In this document: positions 23,734 to 30,732 of the stretch, one piece after another
How the letters are laid out: every line of letters begins with the position of its first letter
Position numbering within the stretch: the stretch's first letter is position 1
From: Rickettsiales bacterium
Lineage (GTDB): Bacteria > Pseudomonadota > Alphaproteobacteria > Rickettsiales > UBA8987
Direction of reading: 5' to 3'
Assembly: GCA_033762595.1 (NCBI GenBank)
Contig: JANRLM010000003.1
Location: forward strand, 1 to 41,332
DNA: 41,332 nucleotides
Translations under genes and position numbers: made by a program
The notes under the pieces: generated by a model
Told to the model about the DNA's origin: nothing
Database searches by the model: none
The model's input: only the letters and a program-made list of their open reading frames with translations

Positions 23734-23832
23734 GTCACCCCGCATTTATTGCGGGGTAAACCATAAAGTAACCACAAAACTTAGTTTTAGAAGAGCTTTC
23801 AACCATTAACCCCGCAATAAATGCGGGGTGAC
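23734..23832. repeat. REPIN-like doublet of GC-rich palindromes, second copy (inverted)
   Basis: GTCACCCCGCATTTATTGCG plus GGG at the left and CCCCGCAATAAATGCGGGGT plus GAC at the right are inverted copies of one palindrome, separated by ~55 bp. In reverse complement this matches the 15980-16079 element: same left arm, TTAATGGTTGAAAG, TTCTAA, and TTTATGGTT near the right arm. It lies between ccoP and ccoG. Confidence 0.82.
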
Positions 23833-23854
23833 ATTCAGCGAAAAACTAACTACA

Positions 23855-23875
23855 ATCAACTATCAAACATAAACT
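23855..23875. repeat. Degenerate (ATCAACC)n heptamer tract
   Basis: ATCAACT-ATCAAAC-ATAAACT at 23855-23875 is three degenerate units of the heptamer seen at 3216-3324 and in ubiG. It abuts the REPIN-like element and runs into the ccoP stop codon. Confidence 0.5.
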
Positions 23876-24761
23876 ATTTTCCACCACCTAGTGAGTGAAC
23901 ATAAATAGTTAGAAGCTTAATTTGGCTTTCGGTGAGTCTTCCCTCCCATTTTGGCATTTTACCCATTTTAGCATTATAAATATATTGCGGAAGCTCTTCC
24001 TTAGGATTTTTTATTTTGAGCCATATCGCATCAGAGATATTTGGAGCGCCAAAATCGGCATTGCCTTCACCTTTATTGCCATGACAGGAAGCACAATTAT
24101 ACTCAAAAATTTCAGCACCTTGAGCAAGATATTCAGCTTTCTTATTTTTATTCATTTTAGAAAGTGAAAGGACATAATTTGCAACTTTTTCAATATCTTC
24201 CCTTGCAAGAACGCCATCTTTACCAAAGGCAGGCATTGCGGAATCTCTAGTTTCTCCATCATTAGACATTCTAACGCCATGTTTTATTGTGTGAGAAATT
24301 GCATCAAATGAACCACCCCAAAGCCAATCATCATCATTTAAGTTAGGATAGTTCAATGCACCTGCTCCACCAGTTTGGTGGCAGGTTGCACAATTATCTT
24401 TGAAGATAATTTCACCAGCATTTTTAGCAAATTGAAATAATTCATCAGATTTCCTGATTTCTTCTAAAGATAGTTCTTCAACTTTTGATAAATATTTCTT
24501 TTTTCTATCAGTTATTTCTTTTTGTTCGTCAGCTAGTTTTTTATATTGCGTCCAGCCAAAGGTTCCAATTGTAGCATCTTTGATAGTTGGCCAAGATGGA
24601 TAAACTATCCAATAGCCAACACCCCAAACTATTGTAACTATAAATACAATCAACCACCAACGAGGCATTGGGTTATTAAGCTCCTTTAAGCCGTCCCACT
24701 CATGACCTGTGGTTTCAACACCAGAATGTTTATCAATTTCTTTTTTCTTATCGTTATTCAT
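23874..24761 (-). CDS. ccoP: cbb3-type cytochrome c oxidase subunit III (di-haem) CcoP
   Basis: A 295-residue membrane-anchored di-haem cytochrome c that passes electrons to the cbb3 oxidase core. The N-terminus has THE FAMILY block GHEWDGLKELNNPMPRWW followed by one transmembrane helix (about 34-55). Two class I cytochrome domains follow, with CATCH (about residue 124) and CASCH (about residue 220), and axial-Met regions AMPAFG and GKMPKWEGRLTE. The ATG overlaps the ccoQ TGA (ATGA). It is the last gene of the TauE-ccoN-ccoO-ccoQ-ccoP unit. Confidence 0.97.
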   Translation of the reverse strand: MNNDKKKEIDKHSGVETTGHEWDGLKELNNPMPRWWLIVFIVTIVWGVGYWIVYPSWPTIKDATIGTFGWTQYKKLADEQKEITDRKKKYLSKVEELSLEEIRKSDELFQFAKNAGEIIFKDNCATCHQTGGAGALNYPNLNDDDWLWGGSFDAISHTIKHGVRMSNDGETRDSAMPAFGKDGVLAREDIEKVANYVLSLSKMNKNKKAEYLAQGAEIFEYNCASCHGNKGEGNADFGAPNISDAIWLKIKNPKEELPQYIYNAKMGKMPKWEGRLTESQIKLLTIYVHSLGGGK

Positions 24762-24904
24762 TTATCCTCCATAGGAAGTTTAGCAATTTCTTCAAATTTC
24801 TTCTTATTTTTAGGCCTGAAAGCATAAAAAACCGCAATCGCAAAAATTATGACAAAAAATATCAAAGAGAAAATTTTATAATTTATAATTTCTTGTTCGG
24901 ACAT
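24758..24904 (-). CDS. ccoQ: cbb3 oxidase small subunit CcoQ
   Basis: A 48-codon gene read directly from the minus strand: it starts MSEQEIINYKIFSLIFF, has one membrane helix (about residues 9-29), then FRPKNKKKFEEIAKLPMEDK. The pattern of a short helix followed by an R-P-x-x-K basic stretch and a polar tail is typical of CcoQ/FixQ. It lies between ccoO and ccoP, as expected, and its TGA overlaps the ccoP ATG. CcoQ stabilises the cbb3 complex. Confidence 0.9.
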   Translation of the reverse strand: MSEQEIINYKIFSLIFFVIIFAIAVFYAFRPKNKKKFEEIAKLPMEDK

Positions 24905-24911
24905 ATCTGTT

Positions 24912-24927
24912 AGTTAATGGTTTATGG
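24912..24927. repeat. Short degenerate heptamer tract between ccoO and ccoQ
   Basis: AGTTAAT-GGTTTAT-GG is two degenerate units of the GGTTGAT family in the 42-bp ccoO-ccoQ gap. The assignment is weak because of short length. Confidence 0.35.
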
Positions 24928-24946
24928 TGCTTTACTATCAACAAAA

Positions 24947-25666
24947 TTACTCCCCTTTCTTATAATTTTTCAAATCTGCGAATGTGCCGAGTGCTTGAAG
25001 GTAAGCAACTAATGCGTCAAACTCAGAAACTAAATTAGGGTTACCATCAAAATCACGAACATTTATATTTGTGCCATAACCGCTAGTTAAACTTGAAGCG
25101 TCAGCCTCAGCGGAAGCCTGCTTGATTGCATCATTATAAGCATTTTCAATCATTTCATCGCTATACGGAACGCCAAGAAGTTTTAGGGCTTTCATTTGCT
25201 TGCCAACTTCGGATAAATCAACGCCTCTATCATGCATAAAAGCATAAGCTGGCATTATAGATTCAGGCACTAAATCACGAGGGTTTGTGAGGTGTTCAAC
25301 TTGCCACTCATCAGAATATTTACCGCCAACACGAGCTAGGTCTGGCCCTGTTCTTTTTGAACCCCATTGGAATGGGTGATCATATTTACTTTCACTTGCT
25401 AGGGAATAATGGCCGTATCTTTCAACTTCATCACGAATTGGGCGGATTTGCTGGCTGTGGCAGTTGTAACAACCTTCACGGATATAGATATTATAACCTG
25501 CAAGCTCAAGCGGAGTGTAAGGGCGAACGCCTTCCACCTTTTCGTGAGTTACCTCAAGGCGGAATAATGGAACAATTTCAACCAAGCCGCCAATTGATAC
25601 TACTATCACTATAAAAATGAGAAGTAGAATTGAGTTTTTCTCTAATTTTTCGTGTTTTGAAAGCAT
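24947..25666 (-). CDS. ccoO: cbb3-type cytochrome c oxidase subunit II (mono-haem) CcoO
   Basis: A 239-residue mono-haem subunit. One N-terminal membrane helix (about 13-33) is followed by [20 protein letters not shown] with the CYNCH haem-binding motif, [35 protein letters not shown], and SIMPAYAF supplying the axial Met. The C-terminal [12 protein letters not shown] is conserved. It relays electrons from CcoP to CcoN. Located 71 bp after ccoN; that gap contains a half REP palindrome. Confidence 0.97.
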   Translation of the reverse strand: MLSKHEKLEKNSILLLIFIVIVVSIGGLVEIVPLFRLEVTHEKVEGVRPYTPLELAGYNIYIREGCYNCHSQQIRPIRDEVERYGHYSLASESKYDHPFQWGSKRTGPDLARVGGKYSDEWQVEHLTNPRDLVPESIMPAYAFMHDRGVDLSEVGKQMKALKLLGVPYSDEMIENAYNDAIKQASAEADASSLTSGYGTNINVRDFDGNPNLVSEFDALVAYLQALGTFADLKNYKKGE

Positions 25667-25693
25667 TTTTTCTTATTTGTTTTGTTATTATTT

Positions 25694-25726
25694 CCAACCA
25701 TTACCCCGCAACAAGTGCTGGGTGAC
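25694..25726. repeat. Half REPIN element (single REP palindrome with inner flank) between ccoN and ccoO
   Basis: CCAACCATTACCCCGCAACA followed by AGTGCTGGGTGAC has the palindrome (one mismatch, CTGGG for CGGGG) and the adjoining CAACCATTA, which is the inner flank of the doublets at 15980 and 23734. It lies within the cco operon, where its stem may influence message processing. Confidence 0.65.
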
Positions 25727-25737
25727 AAGTTGTTATT

Positions 25738-27147
25738 TTAATCTCTAACCTCAAGCTCTTTGCTAGTTATGGTTTTATAGACATTGTAAACCATAATTAG
25801 CATACCAGCGATATAGAGTAACCCACCTAAAGCTCTGATTATATAATAAGGGTGCATTGCCATAACGGTTTCAACGAAAGAATATTCAAGCAAGCCATAT
25901 TCGTTATAGCTTCGCCACATCAAGCCCTGCATAATGCCCGCAACCCACATTGCTGTGATGTAAAGAACGATACCAATTGTCGCAACCCAAAGGTGAGTGT
26001 TGACTAATTTATCAGAATATAGGCCTTTCTTATTCCACAAAACTGGCACAAGATGATATAATGCACCCATTGTGATAAACCCAACCCAACCTAGTGCGCC
26101 GCTGTGAACATGCCCGATTGTCCAATCTGTGTAGTGAGAAAGTGCATTAACCGCTTTGATGGACATTAAAGGCCCTTCAAAAGTGCTCATTCCATAAAAT
26201 GCGAGGGAGATAATCATAAATCTCAAAACGGCATCTTCACGAAGTTTATTCCAAGCACCTGAGAGAGTCATAACGCCGTTAATCATACCGCCCCAAGAAG
26301 GCATCCAGAGGATAATTGAGAATGTCATTCCCAATGTTTGCGCCCAATCTGGCAGAGATGTATAAAGCAAATGGTGAGGCCCTGCCCAAATATAAATAAA
26401 TATTAAAGACCAAAAATGCACAATTGATAATCTATAAGAATAAACTGGCCTTTCAGCACGCTTAGGAACGAAATAATACATAATGCCTAAGAAGCCCGCA
26501 GTTAAGAAAAAGCCAACTGCATTATGACCATACCACCATTGAATAAGAGCAGATTGCACGCCACCCCAAACCGGCACAGATTTAATTGATGTTACTGAAA
26601 GCGGAATTGTTAATGCGTTAATTATGTGAAGAACTGCAACCGTTACAATGAAGGCTAAATAAAACCAGTTTGCTACATAGATGTGTGGCTCTTTGCGGTT
26701 CTTGAGTGTCATCAAGAAAACAATTAAATAAGCAACCCAAACAACGCATAACCATAAATCTGCATACCATTCTGGTTCTGCATATTCTTTACCTTGCGTT
26801 ACGCCGAATAAATAGCCTAAACCTGCCATTAATATGAATGCTTGATAGCCCCAGAAGGTAAATTCTGCCCATTTATCCCCCCAAAGCCTAGCTTTTGATG
26901 TTCTTTGCACCACAAAATAACTGGTGGCAAAAAGTGCATTTCCGCCGAAAGCGAATATCACCGCTGATGTGTGAAGTGGCCTAAGCCTGCCGAATGTAAG
27001 ATATTCTGCAAAATTAAGCTCAGGAAATGCCATTTGAAGTGCAATAATCAAGCCAACTAAAAAGCCTGCAACACCCCAAAATATTGTAGCGATAGTAAAT
27101 TTTTTAACGATATCGTAATTATAAAAAGTTTCTTTCTGTGAAATCAT
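25738..27147 (-). CDS. ccoN: cbb3-type cytochrome c oxidase subunit I CcoN
   Basis: A 469-residue catalytic subunit of the high-affinity terminal oxidase, with about twelve membrane helices. The CuB and haem ligands are in place: [18 protein letters not shown] (low-spin haem His), [18 protein letters not shown] (CuB His), [17 protein letters not shown] (paired His) and [16 protein letters not shown] (high-spin and low-spin haem His). AGGT precedes the ATG by about 8 nt. It starts 7 bp after the TauE/SafE-like gene. It reduces O2 to water under microaerobic conditions. Confidence 0.98.
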   Translation of the reverse strand: MISQKETFYNYDIVKKFTIATIFWGVAGFLVGLIIALQMAFPELNFAEYLTFGRLRPLHTSAVIFAFGGNALFATSYFVVQRTSKARLWGDKWAEFTFWGYQAFILMAGLGYLFGVTQGKEYAEPEWYADLWLCVVWVAYLIVFLMTLKNRKEPHIYVANWFYLAFIVTVAVLHIINALTIPLSVTSIKSVPVWGGVQSALIQWWYGHNAVGFFLTAGFLGIMYYFVPKRAERPVYSYRLSIVHFWSLIFIYIWAGPHHLLYTSLPDWAQTLGMTFSIILWMPSWGGMINGVMTLSGAWNKLREDAVLRFMIISLAFYGMSTFEGPLMSIKAVNALSHYTDWTIGHVHSGALGWVGFITMGALYHLVPVLWNKKGLYSDKLVNTHLWVATIGIVLYITAMWVAGIMQGLMWRSYNEYGLLEYSFVETVMAMHPYYIIRALGGLLYIAGMLIMVYNVYKTITSKELEVRD

Positions 27148-27154
27148 TTTTTAC

Positions 27155-27895
27155 CTATTTTTCAAAATGGTTCATAATAATAAAAATCAAAAACACGCAA
27201 TTGACAAACATCAAATATGGTGAATATTTTTTTATATCTGTTCTAAATTTTTTAACAAAAAAGCCGATTCCGTAATTGCTTAAAGTCAAGGGAATGAAAG
27301 TTCCCACCCCAAAAGCAAATAGAGAGAGTGCACCTGTGATAAAATCACCACTTGAAGCTGAAGCTATAAAAGCTGCATATAAAAAAGCACAAGGCAGAAA
27401 ACCCATCAAAACCCCAAAAATGAAGGAGTTATTGTGAGTTTCCTTAGATAAAATTTTACTAGAGATTTTATCTATGAAATTTGTGAATTTATTAAATGAA
27501 AATAATCTTTGAATAGAAAATATATTAAAGGCTGAAATTATCATAATTATAATTGCGAGCGATAATATTATAACTCTAGCGATTTCAAAATATTGTTCAG
27601 ATATTACTGAAACTGAAACCCAGCCAACAATTCCTCCGATAAGCGAGTAAGTTAAGATTCTGCCGAAATGGTATGAGAGTAGTAAGCTGTTATAAAATCT
27701 TTTTATTTCAGAAAATTCTTTTGATGATTTATCGAAGGAAAGTTTTTTAACCGATAACGCAAAAGTAAAAGGGCTACACATCATTGAGCAATGGCTGAAA
27801 CCTCCAATCAAACCAGCAATAAACATTGCAAATAAAATCCCACCTTCAAGGCTGTATGAAGGCAAACAAAATAGATTTAATGAATGGTTATGCAT
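27155..27895 (-). CDS. TauE/SafE-like membrane protein (COG2836), probable cbb3 oxidase assembly factor
   Basis: A 246-residue protein with six or so membrane helices. The N-terminal helix carries GGFSHCSMMCSPFTFAL, the H-C-x-x-M-C motif of the COG2836 group (annotated 'sulfite exporter TauE/SafE' or UreH-like). A second block, FGVLMGFLPCAFLYAAFIAS, repeats the half-domain with a conserved Cys. The N-terminus is His-rich (MHNHS). COG2836 genes are frequently beside ccoN or copper genes, and the Cys/Met/His motif suits copper handling. It is the first gene of the cco unit, 7 bp before ccoN. Assembly role is inference. Confidence 0.82.
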   Translation of the reverse strand: MHNHSLNLFCLPSYSLEGGILFAMFIAGLIGGFSHCSMMCSPFTFALSVKKLSFDKSSKEFSEIKRFYNSLLLSYHFGRILTYSLIGGIVGWVSVSVISEQYFEIARVIILSLAIIIMIISAFNIFSIQRLFSFNKFTNFIDKISSKILSKETHNNSFIFGVLMGFLPCAFLYAAFIASASSGDFITGALSLFAFGVGTFIPLTLSNYGIGFFVKKFRTDIKKYSPYLMFVNCVFLIFIIMNHFEK

Positions 27896-27932
27896 TTAGT
27901 AAAGTTTTACAATACTTGCTAGAGCTGCTTAA

Positions 27933-27946
27933 CTAATAATAATCAA
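27933..27946 (-). promoter_or_regulatory. Weak Fnr-like site upstream of the cco operon
   Basis: CTAATAATAATCAA matches 8 of the 10 specified bases of TTGAT-N4-ATCAA. It is centred 44.5 nt from the TauE/SafE start codon, with TGTAAA at 27911-27906 as a poor -10. It is plausible only because cbb3 operons are classic Fnr/FixK targets. Confidence 0.3.
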
Positions 27947-27970
27947 CCCCGCAACAAGTGCGGGGTGACA
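27943..27970. repeat. Solo REP palindrome upstream of cco operon
   Basis: TCAACCCCGCAACAAGTGCG then GGGTGACA forms a CCCCGCA...TGCGGGG-type hairpin of the same family as the solo copy at 22032. It lies between ompW and the TauE/SafE-like gene, partly overlapping the weak Fnr-like site. Confidence 0.7.
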
Positions 27971-28000
27971 TTCGTAATGGTGGAGAAAGATATTATAAAA

Positions 28001-28642
28001 CTAAAATTTATAAGTTACACCAACGCCGAATACCCATGGGTCAAGGTCAACATCACCTCTAATAGCACCATTATTGATTGATACATCAGTGTTGAGATAA
28101 ATTTTCTTAACATCAAGGTTTAAGCCCCAATGCTCATCATACATAAAATCTGAACCCATTTGTAGGGCATATCCAAAGCCATCTTCATATTCAACTCTAT
28201 CAAGGCCAGCACCTTTCTCAACATCATAGAAGAAGGTATAATTAACACCTGCACCAACATATGGTTTAATTGTTTCGCAGATATCAAGGTGATATTGTGC
28301 TGTTAAAGTAGGAGGCAAAACATTAACTTTTCCTAAATCAACATAAGAACCAAGCGAAGAACCTTTTGCAGACATTTCGTGTTCAGTAGTTGCAAGGATT
28401 AATTCAAATGCAAAATTTCTATTTACGAAATAAGTTATATCTAACTCTGGAACTGTATCTGGTTCAGCATTAGCAGCACCGCCAATAGAAAGTGTTGAAT
28501 CAGCATCGCCAGCATTAACTTGAATTGTTCTCAACCTAACTTGCCAAGGGTTGGAATAATCATTGCTAGTTTTTTCACCAGCAAAAGCCGAAGCGGAAAT
28601 TAAAGAGGAGGAAATTAGCAGAGTAGATAAAAGTTTTTTCAT
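28001..28642 (-). CDS. ompW: OmpW-family outer membrane protein
   Basis: A 213-residue protein with a signal peptide (cleavage near SAFAG) and the OmpW eight-stranded barrel pattern: NPWQVRLRTIQVNAGDAD, ELDITYFVNRNFAFELILAT, KVNVLPPTLTAQYHLD, IKPYVGAGVNYTFFYD, EHWGLNLDVKKIYLNTDVSI and the C-terminal WVFGVGVTYKF ending in Phe. OmpW proteins are small-molecule channels or stress-related barrels. A perfect Fnr dyad lies 60.5 nt upstream of its start, matching the known Fnr control of ompW in enterobacteria. It is a single-gene unit. Confidence 0.93.
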   Translation of the reverse strand: MKKLLSTLLISSSLISASAFAGEKTSNDYSNPWQVRLRTIQVNAGDADSTLSIGGAANAEPDTVPELDITYFVNRNFAFELILATTEHEMSAKGSSLGSYVDLGKVNVLPPTLTAQYHLDICETIKPYVGAGVNYTFFYDVEKGAGLDRVEYEDGFGYALQMGSDFMYDEHWGLNLDVKKIYLNTDVSINNGAIRGDVDLDPWVFGVGVTYKF

Positions 28643-28695
28643 ATTATTAAAGATTAGTTGCGAGTTACAACTAACTCATTTCAAGCGGGGTTTAA

Positions 28696-28709
28696 TTGAT
28701 AAAAATCAA
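28696..28709 (-). promoter_or_regulatory. Fnr-type dyad upstream of ompW
   Basis: TTGATAAAAATCAA is an exact TTGAT-N4-ATCAA palindrome, centred 60.5 nt from the ompW ATG. It overlaps the stop-codon region of the PAS-sensor gene. At the class II -10 position (28673-28668) the sequence is TAGTTG, a poor hexamer. The distance to the start codon is identical to that of the usp site. Confidence 0.8.
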
Positions 28710-29914
28710 GAGAATGCTTGTTTTTTTGAAACTTGATTTACAAGAATATTAATATCGTAATCAACAGATTTATTAAGTGTTTCTATAATTTTTAGATTAG
28801 AGGAGATTTCTTTTTGAAGATTATCTAAATCAGACATTAATTCTAATAAACCTATTTTTTCTCCAACAACTCTGGAGCTTTCAACCTTCCCCATAACTTT
28901 AGTAACCTGCAAGCCAGAAGATAACATTTTTATATTAGAATAATCAGATTGAAATTTTTTTAGTAATCTTGAAACTTGGGAAAGGCTTGCAATTGCTTGT
29001 TCAAAGTAAGATTTTTCAATTTTTTCAAGTAGCTCAACTTCTATAATTTTTGAATTATCTTTTTCAGTTTCTGTTCTAAAAACTTGTAAAATTTCTTTCT
29101 GCACTAAAGTTGTAGAAACTAAGAATAACGCGTTATTTATTGAGTTAAAGACCTCTTGTGCGGAATCAAGAAATGAAATTATGCCCTTTTTAATTTCATT
29201 TGTAATTGAGTTATAATTATTCGCAATTACTGCAATGGTCTTACCTTCATCACCTAATTGTGCTGATTTTACTTGAAGGTTGAGCGGAATATAAGCCCCT
29301 CTTTGATACATCGTAAAAACATTTTTTGAATTTGAAAGTAAAGAGTTTGCAGATTTTATAACTTCTTCAAACCTAATAATTGCATCATCATTTGGAATGT
29401 TTAAGTTTGTATTGCGAGATTTAGTTTCAGCCGCAAGTGCTATAGCCATAAAATCTTCATAGCAAGAAAAACCAAACTCTTTAAGTTTGACTAATAAAAT
29501 ATTAGCAGATTTTTCAGGTGATAATTTTTCTGAAAATTCAATCTCAAGTAAATTTTTATATTCAGTTTTTATAATATCAAAAATCGCACTGCTTGGCTTT
29601 AGCCTAACAGAGAGGAAACCACCATCAACTGGTGTTACAATTGCAAAAACCCAGTAAAATTTGCCATCTTTTGCTTTGTTTTTTACATAAGCACCAATGG
29701 GCTTACCAGATTTTATGGTTTTCCAAAGTAACCAAAAAACCGCTTTTGGCATATCTTGGTGGCGAATAATATTGTGAGGTTTTTTAATTAATTCTGCCCA
29801 TGAATATTGGCTAATACGCTGAAAAACATCATTTCCTGAGAGGATAATCCCTCGTTCATCAGTTCTTGAAAAAAATAATTCGTCAAAAGAAAATGGAGCT
29901 TCAAGATTATTCAT
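28706..29914 (-). CDS. Soluble Aer-like PAS sensor with degenerate chemoreceptor-type helical domain
   Basis: A 402-residue protein without membrane segments. Residues about 10-120 form a PAS domain of the Aer/energy-taxis type: FFSRTDERGIILSGNDVFQR, PHNIIRHQDMPKAVFWLLW, then GAYVKNKAKDGKFYWVFA. This class often binds FAD or haem. The rest is a long alpha-helical region. Within it, PLNLQVKSAQLGDEGKTIAV aligns with the chemoreceptor signalling tip (N-A-A-I-E-A-A-R-A-G-E-x-G-x-G-F-A-V-V-A), but most consensus residues are lost. GKVESSRV occurs later. It shares a divergent Fnr-controlled promoter with the fnr-like gene and has a consensus TATAAT. A redox or oxygen sensor is likely; output partner unknown. 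Confidence 0.8.
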   Translation of the reverse strand: MNNLEAPFSFDELFFSRTDERGIILSGNDVFQRISQYSWAELIKKPHNIIRHQDMPKAVFWLLWKTIKSGKPIGAYVKNKAKDGKFYWVFAIVTPVDGGFLSVRLKPSSAIFDIIKTEYKNLLEIEFSEKLSPEKSANILLVKLKEFGFSCYEDFMAIALAAETKSRNTNLNIPNDDAIIRFEEVIKSANSLLSNSKNVFTMYQRGAYIPLNLQVKSAQLGDEGKTIAVIANNYNSITNEIKKGIISFLDSAQEVFNSINNALFLVSTTLVQKEILQVFRTETEKDNSKIIEVELLEKIEKSYFEQAIASLSQVSRLLKKFQSDYSNIKMLSSGLQVTKVMGKVESSRVVGEKIGLLELMSDLDNLQKEISSNLKIIETLNKSVDYDINILVNQVSKKQAFS

Positions 29915-29941
29915 TTTTATAAATTTAGGTAAAAACTTTGT

Positions 29942-29947
29942 ATTATA
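29942..29947 (-). promoter_or_regulatory. -10 hexamer of the PAS-sensor promoter
   Basis: Read on the minus strand, 29947-29942 is TATAAT, a perfect sigma-70 -10. It sits exactly at -12 to -7 if the Fnr dyad at 29970-29983 is centred at -41.5. Predicted start of transcription is near 29935. Confidence 0.75.
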
Positions 29948-29969
29948 ATGTTTTTGAGTTGATTATTAA

Positions 29970-29983
29970 TTGACCAAAATCAA
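29970..29983. promoter_or_regulatory. Fnr-type dyad in the divergent PAS-sensor/fnr promoter
   Basis: TTGACCAAAATCAA matches TTGAT-N4-ATCAA with one change (T to C). It is centred 62.5 nt from the PAS-sensor ATG and 45.5 nt from the fnr-like ATG. For the plus-strand gene, TAATAT at 30006-30011 occupies the class II -10 position, implying a leader of only about four bases. Confidence 0.78.
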
Positions 29984-30021
29984 GAATTTGATATTTATTC
30001 GTTAATAATATTATTATTGTT

Positions 30022-30723
30022 ATGAACTTATTTGATAATGATTTATTTTCTGAAATTTCTTCCGATACAAAATTAAAATTTGAAAAGGCGGCAATTACGA
30101 AAGCTTGTAAAAAGGGTGAAATCATTTTTTTGCAAGAAGAAGATGCAAAATATTTTTATATAGTGAAATCTGGTTGGATTAAGCTATTTAGGGAAACTAT
30201 AGATGGTGAAGAAGCAATTGTTGATGTTGTAACGGAAGGCCATATTTTTGGAAACCACTCTGCGTTTGATGAGCTAAAATATTCTTATAGTGCTGAAGCG
30301 GTTGAAAATGCAATTTTATATCAAATTCCAATTAGTTTAATAATTGATAATGTTTCATTGGATCAAAAATTTGCACTGAATTTTATTAAATTAATTTCAA
30401 CCAAGCAAAAGAAAAATAGAAGGGAGATTGAGCATTTAACGGTGCAAACCGCTCCACAAAGAATAGGTTGTTTTTTGCTAAGGCTTTGTAATAAAAAAGA
30501 TAATAAAAATGTTAAATTATTCCTGCCTTATGATAAATCTTTAATTGCCTCTAGGCTTGGAATGAAAGCGGAAACTTTCTCAAGGGCATTAACTAAGTTA
30601 AAAGAGGAAACTGGTATAATTATCAATGGCCCTTCAGTTATTATCCCCGATGTTTCAAGGCTTTCAACATATACTTGTAATGCTTGCTCTGATATTTACC
30701 CTTGCGAAGATGTTAAAGTTTAA
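30022..30723 (+). CDS. Crp/Fnr-family transcriptional regulator with C-terminal Cys motif
   Basis: A 233-residue regulator. The cNMP-binding-like beta roll (about 20-120) includes KKGEIIFLQEEDAKYFYIVK and VVTEGHIFGNHSAFDE. A dimerisation helix follows, then a winged helix-turn-helix with KSLIASRLGMKAETFSRALT, whose E-x-x-S-R recognition helix predicts TTGAT half-sites. The N-terminal four-cysteine cluster region of classical FNR is absent. Instead the last 15 residues read CNACSDIYPCEDVKV with Cys219, Cys222 and Cys228. A Fnr-type dyad lies 45.5 nt upstream, so it may regulate itself. It is best called Fnr/FixK/DNR-like. Its effector (oxygen, NO or redox state) is not settled by sequence. Confidence 0.9.
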   Translation: MNLFDNDLFSEISSDTKLKFEKAAITKACKKGEIIFLQEEDAKYFYIVKSGWIKLFRETIDGEEAIVDVVTEGHIFGNHSAFDELKYSYSAEAVENAILYQIPISLIIDNVSLDQKFALNFIKLISTKQKKNRREIEHLTVQTAPQRIGCFLLRLCNKKDNKNVKLFLPYDKSLIASRLGMKAETFSRALTKLKEETGIIINGPSVIIPDVSRLSTYTCNACSDIYPCEDVKV

Positions 30724-30732
30724 GAACATTGC

